Shown here in pieces: positions 42,501 through 50,215 of a stretch of 62,697 nucleotides of DNA. The notes under the pieces are model-generated. The model made no database searches. It was not told where the DNA came from and saw only the letters and a list, made by a program, of their open reading frames with translations. The first letter of the stretch is position 1, and every line of letters begins with the position of its first letter. Location of the stretch: positions 1 through 62,697 of the forward strand of contig JAPLDF010000011.1 of NCBI GenBank assembly GCA_026391835.1. Reading direction: 5' to 3'. The stretch comes from Bacteroidota bacterium. Lineage in GTDB: Bacteria > Bacteroidota > Bacteroidia > Bacteroidales > FEN-979. Position numbers and translations under genes: made by a program.

Positions 42501-43681
42501 ATCCTGCGCTGTCACTGACCGTCCCCGGGTTGACCGGAAGCACTGTTTATTATTACAGGGTTATGGCCAATGTTGTTGGATGTTCCAGCGATTATACCAC
42601 CCCCGGGTCGGTGATGACGCTTTGCCCTGCAACTGTTGCCCCGTTTACCGAGGACTTTGAAGCTCCTGCTTTCGCACCTGCCTGCTGGACAAACTCAGCA
42701 GTATCAGGTTCCTTTGTGTGGGCACGCAGCAACGCAGCAAGCGCCAATGGCGTTGGTACGGCATCTGCCACTGCCAATTTCTTTAACCAGGCAGCAGGCA
42801 CCTACGAACTAACCACCATGCCGTTCGACATGGGCGGTCTGACCACACCAACCCTCAGGTTCGATTACGCGTATGCCACCTATGTGGTTGAAATCGATGA
42901 GATGGATGTATATTATTCAACCGACTTTGGTTCAACCTGGACTGCCCTGCTGAATATGCCCGGCGGAGAATCCGGCATCCTCAACACCGCCGGAACAACC
43001 GAAGATGCCTTCATCCCAACAGCATCGCAGTGGGCTTCACAATCCCTGACCCTGCCGGCCGGAACGAACATGCTGAAATTTACGGCGATCACCGCTTATG
43101 GAAACAACCTCTACCTTGACAACATCGAGGTGGCAAATGCGGTTCCTGTGAATACAACGGTAGGAACGGTAACGGTTGCCAGCGGAGAGACGAACTGCTA
43201 CAATGCCACCAACACCATCCTTGTCGGGACTCCGAACACATTTGTTGTAGAAAACGGGGGCAGTGCAACTTTCATCGCAGGTCAGAAGATCCGCTTCATG
43301 CCCGGAACCACGGTTCAGGAGGGTGGTTACCTGCACGGCTACATCTCTACCGGAAGCTATTGCGACGGCAAAGCACCCACACTGCCTGCAGTTGCTGCTG
43401 AAGGCACAACAGATGCCCCGTTCAGCATCGAACTGGCCAACTTCTCCATCTATCCCAACCCGACCAACAGCAACTTTACCCTTGTTCAAAAAGGCAACAG
43501 GGCTTTTGGCAGTGTTAAAATTGAAGTCTACAACATCCGCGGAGCAAAAGTCATGACCGAGCGGATGGCAGGGGAGAAGATGCATGAATTCGGTTTCACA
43601 GAGATGCCCACCGGACTCTATTTTATCAAGGTGATTGCCGATGATTATGTTGAAACCATTAAACTGGTTAAGACGAGATAA
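36557..43681 (+). CDS. Giant T9SS-secreted multidomain adhesin 1
   Basis: 2374 aa. Signal peptide MKKLLLLSTAILLICGFSFG. Domains in order: a carbohydrate-binding-like beta domain (about 25-200, ending GAVAVDNIELTS); a fibronectin type III domain (about 204-290, TITWTDNSSNETAFRVYRST); a G8-like start (GNWNDVATWSTGAIPTATDN, about 310) leading into a long strand-repeat region; a second region with STTTQASTATVLQSST (about 1060-1195); FN3 (about 1215-1315); a choice-of-anchor-J/MAM-like lectin domain (PYTESFSAALGCWSY, about 1320-1495); an IPT/TIG domain (ITELSASSGCSGSSLTIYGT); a further beta sandwich (about 1700-1870); FN3; another anchor domain; and the T9SS sorting domain (IYPNPTNSNFTLVQKGN to ADDYVETIKLVKTR). 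Secreted to the surface; binding target unknown. Confidence 0.9.
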   Translation: MKKLLLLSTAILLICGFSFGQTTLISPTGNGGFETGSTFAVNNWTPVNGAYNMFYVGSTPVVYAGTNCAFSGSSSLTWAGSANTSVNHFYRDVTFPAGETSITLKFYYKIAAPDAGYDYLKVFLVPSATVPVEGTQLATGQIGVTSGYESATTWTLVTIVVPASAAGTTQRLVFSWRSDGVSPHGAVAVDNIELTSKTPIAGNAPPTNFTPSLVTQTGMTITWTDNSSNETAFRVYRSTDNITFTQQGSDIASTTTVSVGTAYSQAQASLIPGTTYYYRIASVVDIESAYLEGFQSTNAGGVITSTGAGTGNWNDVATWSTGAIPTATDNVTILNGHTVNINVAVATCLNLTVGEGVSGVLTFTNATASTLTVNGSITVATGGNFNAGSTLTIVHNIYLGGNSPTSPYAGNLTVNGTFDMWLTATTGRASLTFYGVQNSIISGGGTLDFNSTNTLNKGTTTATPIVTPPILEIQKSFTVLGATASGFLSTLTAGTLKIGGTFIQTNPIFTATGYTVPATAGIWLNNANFTVAGLGGSPTVTGLFRVTSGTYNIGTGTGNSMGSGTNGVFIIEGGAINVTGRFNLTSTGVYYNQSGGTLSVATIGNASSAVASFGITSSTGTSFITSGGTIILVQRATGATIRDYYVVATPTFTGGTLQVGSAATATNFNFRLYGYAPNVVIDNTTNNKKVEVYQVSGVLYIFGTLTLNAGTTFDCLGMSAFALGNVVNNGIIQGLVASSRFDFSGTLPQTYSGSGTFGTLAAPFIGTGVGIANLANVTLSSTNQIFTTRVNLFSGSFINSGKFTLGIGGTSSVFIQRGGATTGAAGSFDVSPTFSVGSGGLGISYYSTTAMPMVTTGFEIPTPRTIASFAVNTANGVTLSGGGLSTALLTMTVGNLATSAANLITVTGTATTAIAYTAGYINGPVARTLPASLLTGSTYLFPVGKSAYKPLELVNPTTGAGGTVVVQAEVYDANCGGTPGLNMSALNTDRYWNATVTSSPSYFTNTTVRLTEAGMTANNGMAKSATLTGAYDLVSSAAPGTTIISDAITSLGFLAIGTKSVPMAYTSSTTTQASTATVLQSSTNQAIIGIQVVTTGNASPISLTNFTVNANGTTAAGDISNAKIWYTGTTPTFAATTQFGSTVASPALTNFDISGTQVLTSGTNYFWLTFDIPLNATATHVVDAECTSLTVAATAYAPAITAPAGTRTIAIDPPTALTPTVISSSEIDLAWTKNSVGQNVVVAVNSSSTFGSPVNGTPLIETNPITGGGTVIYNGPLAAYNHTSLSPQTSYYYKAWTVDANSYYSTTGATANATTPCANIKDFPYTESFSAALGCWSYAEGVAGATYHWGTVTADATHGAAGPQYGTYFASLNVYNASATYNPYYLTSPSFTLDAAPKQVKYYYWLGATGYTLSPVPLTLQISTNGGASWTPLYQHTSANSVFTPTSSVAGWTLNTIELSAYANQTVKFRFMSNSNYGSGFTNQGIDEFGITDILPPVITELSASSGCSGSSLTIYGTDLSYATSVTIGETPAVITANTPTSVTVTVGSGTTGLVVVTTIAGTVSTEESFSVYPLPLSYAVSGGGAYCYGSSGVSVTLGGSQTGVTYTLSTTPPTTMPGTGSALTFGPAAFASGVYTVTASNDENGCSLAMAGTVGITVNPKPSDLSIVPAGPLSLSPGTIQLLSANGGTISGITLLSENFNGVATGWSTVNNSTGGTPALAAWTIQNDGYLYNSETFHSNDNSKFYFSNSDAQGSGGSTNTILKAPPVNTMGYSLLNLSFYDYFKNYSTAANDSVVVEVSINNTSWVRVLKYSGSVHGGAAAFFPESVDLSAYVNQASLYVRFHYTSTYGYYWALDNVSITGDQTTNITWSPIDDLYTNAGATLAYTGTGNRPSLWTKPLESRTYTATSTSGPGCTSSQSILVTSCPAIPGSPATSHVTPTTFDFGWTYTNGNHPVTYTVDVATDNLFASPVAGSPFTVLYPALSLTVPGLTGSTVYYYRVMANVVGCSSDYTTPGSVMTLCPATVAPFTEDFEAPAFAPACWTNSAVSGSFVWARSNAASANGVGTASATANFFNQAAGTYELTTMPFDMGGLTTPTLRFDYAYATYVVEIDEMDVYYSTDFGSTWTALLNMPGGESGILNTAGTTEDAFIPTASQWASQSLTLPAGTNMLKFTAITAYGNNLYLDNIEVANAVPVNTTVGTVTVASGETNCYNATNTILVGTPNTFVVENGGSATFIAGQKIRFMPGTTVQEGGYLHGYISTGSYCDGKAPTLPAVAAEGTTDAPFSIELANFSIYPNPTNSNFTLVQKGNRAFGSVKIEVYNIRGAKVMTERMAGEKMHEFGFTEMPTGLYFIKVIADDYVETIKLVKTR

Positions 43682-43715
43682 CCCCTCACTAACCCTCCCC
43701 CAGGGGGGAGGGAAT
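43682..43715. repeat. CCCTCACTAACCCTCCCCC/GGGGGGAGGG repeat
   Basis: Immediately after the adhesin 1 stop: AACCCTCCCCCAGGGGGGAG is a G/C-rich near-palindrome. Versions follow adhesins 2 and 3. Confidence 0.7.
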
Positions 43716-43752
43716 TTCGTGCAGCCTTCGAATGGAGGTTGATAGCACAGTT

Positions 43753-43792
43753 AAAAAGCCGGGATTCCGCTTATCGGGATTCCGGCTTTTTT
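43753..43792 (+). terminator. Terminator after adhesin 1
   Basis: AAAAAGCCGGGATTCCG, loop, CGGGATTCCGGCTTTTTT: hairpin with AGCCGG/CCGGCT base and T-run, about 70 bases after the stop codon. Confidence 0.75.
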
Positions 43793-43799
43793 GTGCACC

Positions 43800-43961
43800 C
43801 TGTTGTCATAGGTAGTTTGACGCCATATGAACATGCTCTGCGAAATAATTTTGCATTCACTTTTTCGAACTCTTCATAACGTCCTGAAAGCCCAAGGCTA
43901 ATGGCACTATTCATACTTGTTACAAACTGCAGCCCGGCTGATTTGAGACGCTTCTTTTCGT
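43800..43961. other. Intergenic before adhesin 2
   Basis: No gene or RNA recognised in this part of the 476-base gap; it leads into the promoter at 43962. Confidence 0.45.
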
Positions 43962-43969
43962 TAAATTTG
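43962..43969 (+). promoter_or_regulatory. Promoter -7 box of adhesin 2
   Basis: TAAATTTG followed by ACGCCTAGTCTTTCCAG, aligned with the -7 and downstream element of adhesins 1 and 3. A TTTG at 43942 is 16 bases upstream, shorter than usual. The leader would be about 188 bases. Confidence 0.55.
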
Positions 43970-44100
43970 ACGCCTAGTCTTTCCAGATAAGATTATCTCT
44001 GCTATATACACCGCTGAATTATCCCAAATACATGTCTGTCCGTCCCCATTGCCCTACGCTCATAATTTACTAACGCCCTAACTCTCCAACTCCGTAAACT

Positions 44101-44157
44101 CTATATATTTCTCCGAGAATTTTCTTGATTTTAAACCAAACTCAAATTAACCAAATT
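44101..44157 (+). promoter_or_regulatory. Conserved leader element of adhesin 2
   Basis: CTATATATTTCTCCGAGAAT, TTTCTTGATTTTAAACCAAA, CTCAAATTAACC directly before the ATG at 44158; nearly the same as the leader of adhesin 3 (50161-50215). Confidence 0.6.
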
Positions 44158-47100
44158 ATGAGAAAACTATTTACTTTATTGATCGCGTTGATGCTGTGGG
44201 CAGGAAGCTCATGGGCGCAGGTGAGTGCTTATTCATTTGCACAGAGCAGTGGAACTTATACTGCTATTACGGGTACAGCAAGTACTGCCTCCGGGGATGA
44301 TGGCACACAGTCTTCCCTTCCCATTGGTTTTACATTTACTTACAATGGTGTGAGCCATACTACGTTCAGTATTACAACAAATGGTTGTATTACATTAACA
44401 AATGCGGCACCTGGCAGCTGGTGGACCAATACCCTGGCAGCTGCTCCTGCTACCAATTGTATCGCCCCGCTTTGGGACGACAACAACCTGTCTGGCGGAA
44501 CGATTATCTATTCGACGACAGGAACTGCCGGCAGCATGGTATGTACTGTTCAATGGACCAATTGTCATATTGGCGGCAGCGGAAGTTCCTCATCCCCGAC
44601 AGCTTCTTTCCAGATAAAATTATTTGAAACCACCAATATTGTTGAAATTATTTACGGGGGGACAAGTGCAGCTTTAACAAGTACATCTGCTTCAATAGGG
44701 ATTACCGGTGCCACCGGAAACTACCTCAGTGTTACTCCCGGAATTCCTGCAACTGTTTCATCCTCTGTACCCAATAACAGTATTTCCTCAGCCACCAATT
44801 TCCCCAGTGGCACCATATATGCATTTACTCCTCCGGTAGCTGGTACACCCGGCCTTCCGACAACGCCAAGTCCTGCGAACGCTGCTTTACTTATCCCTAT
44901 AGATGGTTCGCTTACATGGACCTTCGGTGCAAACACAGCTACCTATGACCTTATGTTCGGCCCCAGCGGAAGTATGACACAGGTCGTTACCGGTGCCACT
45001 GCAGCTGTTACCGGTAGCTATACCTACGCAGGTATTGCCTATGGTTCCACTTACCAGTGGCAGGTTATTGAGCATAACGGCGGGTTATCAACAACAGGCC
45101 CCATATGGAGTTTTTCAACAGCCTGTGCTTCTGTTTCAGCTATAACCCAGCTGTTTGATGGTGTCACGGCACCTGCCCTTCCCAATTGCTGGTTAAAGTA
45201 CACATCCCCTTCATGGACCTCGCAAACTGTGACCACATATATTACATTGCCAAGCAGTGCGCCAAACTGTGTCCAGTTATATAGTTCAGGTGCCACATTA
45301 ATTGCTGAGGCCCCCATGCTGATCTCTCCTGAAATTTCCAACCTGAGTGCCGGAACCAATCAAATCAGGTTTGCAGCAAAAGGAGCCAGCACCAACCTTT
45401 CGGTGATCGTAGGGACCATGTCGGATCCAACGAACGCTGCCACATTTACAGCATACCAGACCGTTACCGGGTTAAATACTTCCACCTATACGGATTGCAT
45501 TGTAAATTTTGCAGACTATACCGGTACAGACAAGTACATCGCTTTCAGGCATCCGTTGACGACCACATACTCTAACATTTACCTTGACAATGTATACTGG
45601 GAACCCATTCCGGCATGTCCGATGCCTACCCTTTTAACGGCAACCGGCATAACAGCCACTTCTGCGCTTCTCGGGTGGAATGCACCAACAGGAACCTCGT
45701 TTGACATCGAGTACGGCTTGACCGGGTTCACCCAGACAGGCACCCCGACCGTATCGGGTGTGGGCAATCCATACGCCATCGGTTCATTGCTCTCAAACAC
45801 AAGCTATTCTTTCTATGTGCGCCAGGTATGTGCCGTGGGTGTCACCAGCACCTGGTCATCGGCCGGCACATTTACAACCCTTTGCAGTGCTTCACCGGTT
45901 CCGACCACCATGCAGACATTTGAAGGCGCTGCCTTCCCCCCGGGATGCTGGACAAGGAATTCAGGCCTGCTTGCTGCCCCCAGCACCGTAGTCCCCTATG
46001 CTGGCGGATGGATCCAGGATGACTGGCGCAATGTTGCCACCCCGGTTGACAAGGCAGCCAGAATTAATATCTATGGCACATTGTGCAACTACTGGCTTAT
46101 GACTCCCCAGATTGACCTCGGTGCCGGATCTGCCACCCTGCGTCTCGAATTTGACCTATCGCTCAATGCCTATGGTTATTCGACCATTCCTTATTTAACA
46201 GGAACTGATGATAAATTTGCCGTGGTCATTTCAACGGACGGAGGCACTACATGGACTTCCGCCAATACCCTGAGGTTGTGGGACAATGCCGGATCGGCAT
46301 TCGTTTACAACAATATCAACTACACCACCGGCGAGCATGTTATCCTGTCGCTGGCCGGGTATTCAGGTATTGTGAAGATCGGTTTTTACGGAGAATCAAC
46401 CTTAACCAATGCCGACAACGATCTCATGATCGACAACCTACTTGTCCAGGAACCTCCCGCCTGCCCGCAGCCTTTAACGTTGACTGCCGCACCTGCCGGT
46501 TTCCAGGCCATCCTGGGTTGGACCGAAGGCGGAATTGCAACATCTTGGGATATTGAATGGGGAGCCACCCCGTATACTTTTACAGGAACCCCGACAATTA
46601 CGGGAGTTACCCATAATCCATATACCTTAACGGGATTAACTCCTGTAACGGGATATACCTATTATGTCCGTGCAAACTGCGCAGCCTCCAACAGTGAATG
46701 GTCAGGGCCTAAAGCATTTACCACCACGGTGGCCTGTCCTGCCCCGACCGGTTTGGGAGCTACAGGATTAAGCCTGGATGGCGCCAAACTCGGCTGGACT
46801 GAAACAGGCGGTGCAACTACCTGGGATATTGAACTGAGAACCACCGGTTCAACCTTCACCGGTACTCCTACAGACGCAGGTGTATCCAGCAACCCCTACA
46901 ATGTCACCGGTTTGATTTCTGCCACCTCATATACCTATCATGTACGGTCGGTATGCGGCGGTGCATCAGGCAACAGCGAATGGAGCAGCCCATATACCTT
47001 CTCAACAACATGCGGCGTGCTGCCACTGCCCTATTGCCAGAGTTTCCCGGCGGCCGCTTTCCCGGCCTGCTGGACAGAGAAATTCAGCGGAACCATCACC

Positions 47101-49869
47101 TCCAGCCACTGGGCAATGAACAACACCAACCTTGCCGGTGGAACAGCCTATGAAGCACGGGCGAATTACGCCCCTTCACAGGGTGCAACCCAGGCCGACA
47201 ACGACCGTTTTGTCTCCCCGGGGCTCAACACAACCGGGCTGACCTCGATCCATTTGAGTTTCCGCCAGATGCTTGATGATTATGATGCCGGACTCACTGA
47301 TGTCTGGGTCAAGGTTCAGTCAAGTGCCGATGGAATTACATGGACAGATGAGTGGGTTCATGACGCCGGTATTGGCGCCTCCATCACTGCCGAAGTAAAA
47401 GAACTGGATATCACCAACAACCTTGGCGGTACCACCTATATTGCCTTCACACTGGCCGGATATACCTATGATATCAATAATTGGTATATCGACGATGTAT
47501 GTGTCTCTTCCCCGCTTGCCCATGATGCCGGAACGGTATCCATCGACAACGTGCCTTCGACCAGCCTGATCGGATCGACAGTTACGCCAAAAGCAACCGT
47601 GAAGAACTACGGGCTGAATGCCGAAACATTCGACGTTACCATGACCGGAACTGATGGTTATACCTCCACAGTATCAAGCGTAAGCCTTGCTGCAGGTGCT
47701 TCTGTACAGGTTACCTTTACCAACTGGACTCCTGCCGCCGGCAGTATTACGCTCCAGGCCTGCACCCAGCTTGTTGGAGACCTGGATGCTTCAAACAACT
47801 GCAAATCGAAAACCGTGGTGGTTTCAAACGTGGCCTGGTCATCAGGAACTGCATTCCCTTCCGGAACCTATATGGGAACTGGTGTTGGTTATACGGATAA
47901 TTCCGTCAGCCCTCCTGTTGGCTACCTCTTCAGTTTTGGCGGAAATACCACCTCAACCCTTGGAACTGAATGTTACAAATACAATGTGAACACCGCTACC
48001 TGGACGACGATCGCCTCCCTGCCCGCCAAACGGATTGTGATGGCATCAACCATCGTAGGCAACTATGCCTATGTGATTGGCGGATCCGACGGAGTAGCTT
48101 ATTTCAATACGGTTTACCGTTATGACATCCTCCTCGACACCTGGACAACCATGACAAGTACCCTGCCCAAAACACTCGCATGGGGAAAAGCAGTTTCTTA
48201 TGGTTCCAACTACATTTATCTCGCTGGCGGGGTGGATGCCTATACAGCCGGCAACATTGTACCGGATGTTTACCTGTATGATATTACACTGGATACCTGG
48301 ACCCCTGCCACATTCATGCCAGGCGGGAAATTCGGTGGTGCATTTGCCCGCACAGGCAATAAGCTGGCGTATGTCGCCGGTGCCGATGCCGTCGGGATCA
48401 GCAATACGGTTTATGTTGGCACCATTGACGGAAGCACTCCTGCAACCATCGTATGGGCAACCGCCAAGAGTGCATATCCCGGAACCACAGGTCAGCCTTC
48501 AAATGAAGTTATTGAAGATATGGCCGGAACGACGCCGATCCACGTGAAACCGTCCGCCAACAAGGTTAATTATCCCGCCGGTGCCATGTATCGCTTTGAC
48601 GGCGCACCCTGGGGAACCGACGGCATTATCGTTGCTGCAGGAAGTCCTTCAGCAGCCTGGACTCCGGCTGTTCCGAACCCGACCTACTACTTCAACCCGA
48701 CTACGGATACCTGGACAGCAAAGCCAGACGTACCTGTTGCAGTACTTGGTGCAGCCACCGGATCAGTTGACCTGAACAACGGCGGTATTCATACATGGAA
48801 GCTGATCGTTGCTGCCGGATATACTGGCACAGCGTCATCCACTGCCACCCAGATCCTGACGGAAATCATGTCGGTTTCTGCACCTCTTGCAGTTACCGGA
48901 ACGGTTACCAATGTTACAGGTTGTTTTGGAAATACCAACGGATCAGTCGTTACCAACGTAACCGGCGGTGTTACACCTTACAACTACCTGTGGAGCAACG
49001 CAGCAATCACTGCATCGCTCACCGGCATCGCAGCAGGAACCTATATGGTAACTGTGACCGACGGAGCCAGCACAGCCGTGACCGGAACATGGACGGTGAC
49101 CGAACCTACCCAGGTTGTGTTATCTGCTGTTGTTACGGCCGCAAACTGCCCGGCAATCCACGATGGTGCCATCGATCTTTCCGTAACGGGGGGAACTCCC
49201 GTGTACACTTATTTGTGGAGCAACGGAGGCGACGCGCAGGATCTCAGCGCACTTGCTTCAGGTGTATATTCCGTGACGGTTACCGATGCGAATGGTTGTA
49301 TCAAAACCGGAAGCTGGAGTGTTGGCCTGACCAATGCCGTCTGTGCCAATACTTCTGTTACAGGAACTGTATCGACCACTGTTTGCTACAATGCATCCAC
49401 CACGATCACCGTTGCCGGCGGAGTTACAACATTCACTGTTACTGCACCAGATGGCAACGCAACGTTCATCGCTGGCTACAGCATCCTGTTTGAACCGGGA
49501 ACTGTTGTCCAGAGTGGCGCCTACATGCATGGTTACATTTCCAACACCTACTGCCTGAATCCTTCTGCTCCTATTACCGCTTCAACAACCGGCCAGGATG
49601 AACCACAGGTGAACCTTGCACATGCTTACTTCACACTTTACCCGAATCCGACCAGCGGCAACTTCACCCTCGTACAGAAAGGTGACAAGACCTACGGAAC
49701 CGTCAAGGTTGAAGTTTACTCCATGAATGGCACAAAAGTACTGACTGAAAGTATGGTCGGCGAAAAGAGCCATGAATTCCGCTTCACCAACATCCCTGTC
49801 GGCCTCTATTTTGTAAAAATTGTGGCTGATGATTATGTTGAAACCATTAAACTGATCAGGTCGAGGTAA
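44158..49869 (+). CDS. Giant T9SS-secreted adhesin 2 with kelch propeller and SprB repeats
   Basis: 1903 aa from ATG 44158 (MRKLFTLLIALMLWAGSSWA signal peptide; 11 upstream codons are leader). N-terminal beta domain, then anchor-J/MAM-like lectin domains alternating with FN3-like units (GWNAPTGTSFDIEYGLTGFT, LGWTEGGIATSWDIEWGATP, LGWTETGGATTWDIELRTTG). A CARDB-like domain follows (HDAGTVSIDNVPSTSLIGST). Then comes a kelch-type propeller (YVIGGSDGVAYFNTVYRYDI, IYLAGGVDAYTAGNIVPDVY). Two SprB repeats come next (TGCFGNTNGSVVTNVTGGVT; CPAIHDGAIDLSVTGG). The end is a T9SS sorting domain (IPVGLYFVKIVADDYVETIK). SprB-type proteins are mobile surface adhesins in gliding Bacteroidota; gliding here is inference. 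Close paralogue of the next gene. Confidence 0.9.
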   Translation: MRKLFTLLIALMLWAGSSWAQVSAYSFAQSSGTYTAITGTASTASGDDGTQSSLPIGFTFTYNGVSHTTFSITTNGCITLTNAAPGSWWTNTLAAAPATNCIAPLWDDNNLSGGTIIYSTTGTAGSMVCTVQWTNCHIGGSGSSSSPTASFQIKLFETTNIVEIIYGGTSAALTSTSASIGITGATGNYLSVTPGIPATVSSSVPNNSISSATNFPSGTIYAFTPPVAGTPGLPTTPSPANAALLIPIDGSLTWTFGANTATYDLMFGPSGSMTQVVTGATAAVTGSYTYAGIAYGSTYQWQVIEHNGGLSTTGPIWSFSTACASVSAITQLFDGVTAPALPNCWLKYTSPSWTSQTVTTYITLPSSAPNCVQLYSSGATLIAEAPMLISPEISNLSAGTNQIRFAAKGASTNLSVIVGTMSDPTNAATFTAYQTVTGLNTSTYTDCIVNFADYTGTDKYIAFRHPLTTTYSNIYLDNVYWEPIPACPMPTLLTATGITATSALLGWNAPTGTSFDIEYGLTGFTQTGTPTVSGVGNPYAIGSLLSNTSYSFYVRQVCAVGVTSTWSSAGTFTTLCSASPVPTTMQTFEGAAFPPGCWTRNSGLLAAPSTVVPYAGGWIQDDWRNVATPVDKAARINIYGTLCNYWLMTPQIDLGAGSATLRLEFDLSLNAYGYSTIPYLTGTDDKFAVVISTDGGTTWTSANTLRLWDNAGSAFVYNNINYTTGEHVILSLAGYSGIVKIGFYGESTLTNADNDLMIDNLLVQEPPACPQPLTLTAAPAGFQAILGWTEGGIATSWDIEWGATPYTFTGTPTITGVTHNPYTLTGLTPVTGYTYYVRANCAASNSEWSGPKAFTTTVACPAPTGLGATGLSLDGAKLGWTETGGATTWDIELRTTGSTFTGTPTDAGVSSNPYNVTGLISATSYTYHVRSVCGGASGNSEWSSPYTFSTTCGVLPLPYCQSFPAAAFPACWTEKFSGTITSSHWAMNNTNLAGGTAYEARANYAPSQGATQADNDRFVSPGLNTTGLTSIHLSFRQMLDDYDAGLTDVWVKVQSSADGITWTDEWVHDAGIGASITAEVKELDITNNLGGTTYIAFTLAGYTYDINNWYIDDVCVSSPLAHDAGTVSIDNVPSTSLIGSTVTPKATVKNYGLNAETFDVTMTGTDGYTSTVSSVSLAAGASVQVTFTNWTPAAGSITLQACTQLVGDLDASNNCKSKTVVVSNVAWSSGTAFPSGTYMGTGVGYTDNSVSPPVGYLFSFGGNTTSTLGTECYKYNVNTATWTTIASLPAKRIVMASTIVGNYAYVIGGSDGVAYFNTVYRYDILLDTWTTMTSTLPKTLAWGKAVSYGSNYIYLAGGVDAYTAGNIVPDVYLYDITLDTWTPATFMPGGKFGGAFARTGNKLAYVAGADAVGISNTVYVGTIDGSTPATIVWATAKSAYPGTTGQPSNEVIEDMAGTTPIHVKPSANKVNYPAGAMYRFDGAPWGTDGIIVAAGSPSAAWTPAVPNPTYYFNPTTDTWTAKPDVPVAVLGAATGSVDLNNGGIHTWKLIVAAGYTGTASSTATQILTEIMSVSAPLAVTGTVTNVTGCFGNTNGSVVTNVTGGVTPYNYLWSNAAITASLTGIAAGTYMVTVTDGASTAVTGTWTVTEPTQVVLSAVVTAANCPAIHDGAIDLSVTGGTPVYTYLWSNGGDAQDLSALASGVYSVTVTDANGCIKTGSWSVGLTNAVCANTSVTGTVSTTVCYNASTTITVAGGVTTFTVTAPDGNATFIAGYSILFEPGTVVQSGAYMHGYISNTYCLNPSAPITASTTGQDEPQVNLAHAYFTLYPNPTSGNFTLVQKGDKTYGTVKVEVYSMNGTKVLTESMVGEKSHEFRFTNIPVGLYFVKIVADDYVETIKLIRSR

Positions 49870-49896
49870 CCCCCTCCCTAACCCTCCCCCACGGGG
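49870..49896. repeat. CCCCTCCCTAACCCTCCCCC repeat
   Basis: Follows the adhesin 2 stop codon directly; ends with CACGGGGGC. Same family as 43682-43715 and 54953-55044. Confidence 0.65.
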
Positions 49897-49901
49897 GCAT
49901 C

Positions 49902-49943
49902 AAAAAGCCGGGATTCCTTACAAAGGATCCCGGCTTTTTTTTT
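49902..49943 (+). terminator. Terminator after adhesin 2
   Basis: AAAAAGCCGGGATTCC, TTACAAA loop, GGATCCCGGCTTTTTTTTT: long stem with one mismatch and a 9-T run, 33 bases after the stop codon. Confidence 0.85.
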
Positions 49944-50013
49944 CTTTAAAAAGCACATGTTTAATGTTATGGTTTTTCTAATGTTAAAAAATGTTAAACA
50001 TTAGGGTACTCTA

Positions 50014-50042
50014 TTGTTCTTTCAATAAATTATATAAATTTG
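50014..50042 (+). promoter_or_regulatory. Promoter of adhesin 3
   Basis: TTG, 18 bases, TAAATTTG followed by TTTCCTCGTCTTCGTGCGTA; the downstream GTCTTCGTGCGTAAA is identical to that of adhesin 1. Leader of about 173 bases. Confidence 0.62.
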
Positions 50043-50160
50043 TTTCCTCGTCTTCGTGCGTAAAGACAACTTCCAGTCATTGTTGAGCTGAATAATACCC
50101 TGTATTATGCCCATGGCTTCTCAAGATACTTCCCTCCCTTGGCAGCACTTCCTTAAACTC

Positions 50161-50215
50161 CATATATTTTCCCCGAGAATTTTCTTATTTTTTAACCAAA
50201 CGCAAATTAAAAACT
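50161..50215 (+). promoter_or_regulatory. Conserved leader element of adhesin 3
   Basis: CATATATTTTCCCCGAGAAT, TTTCTTATTTTTTAACCAAA, CGCAAATTAAAAACT directly before the ATG at 50216. Confidence 0.6.
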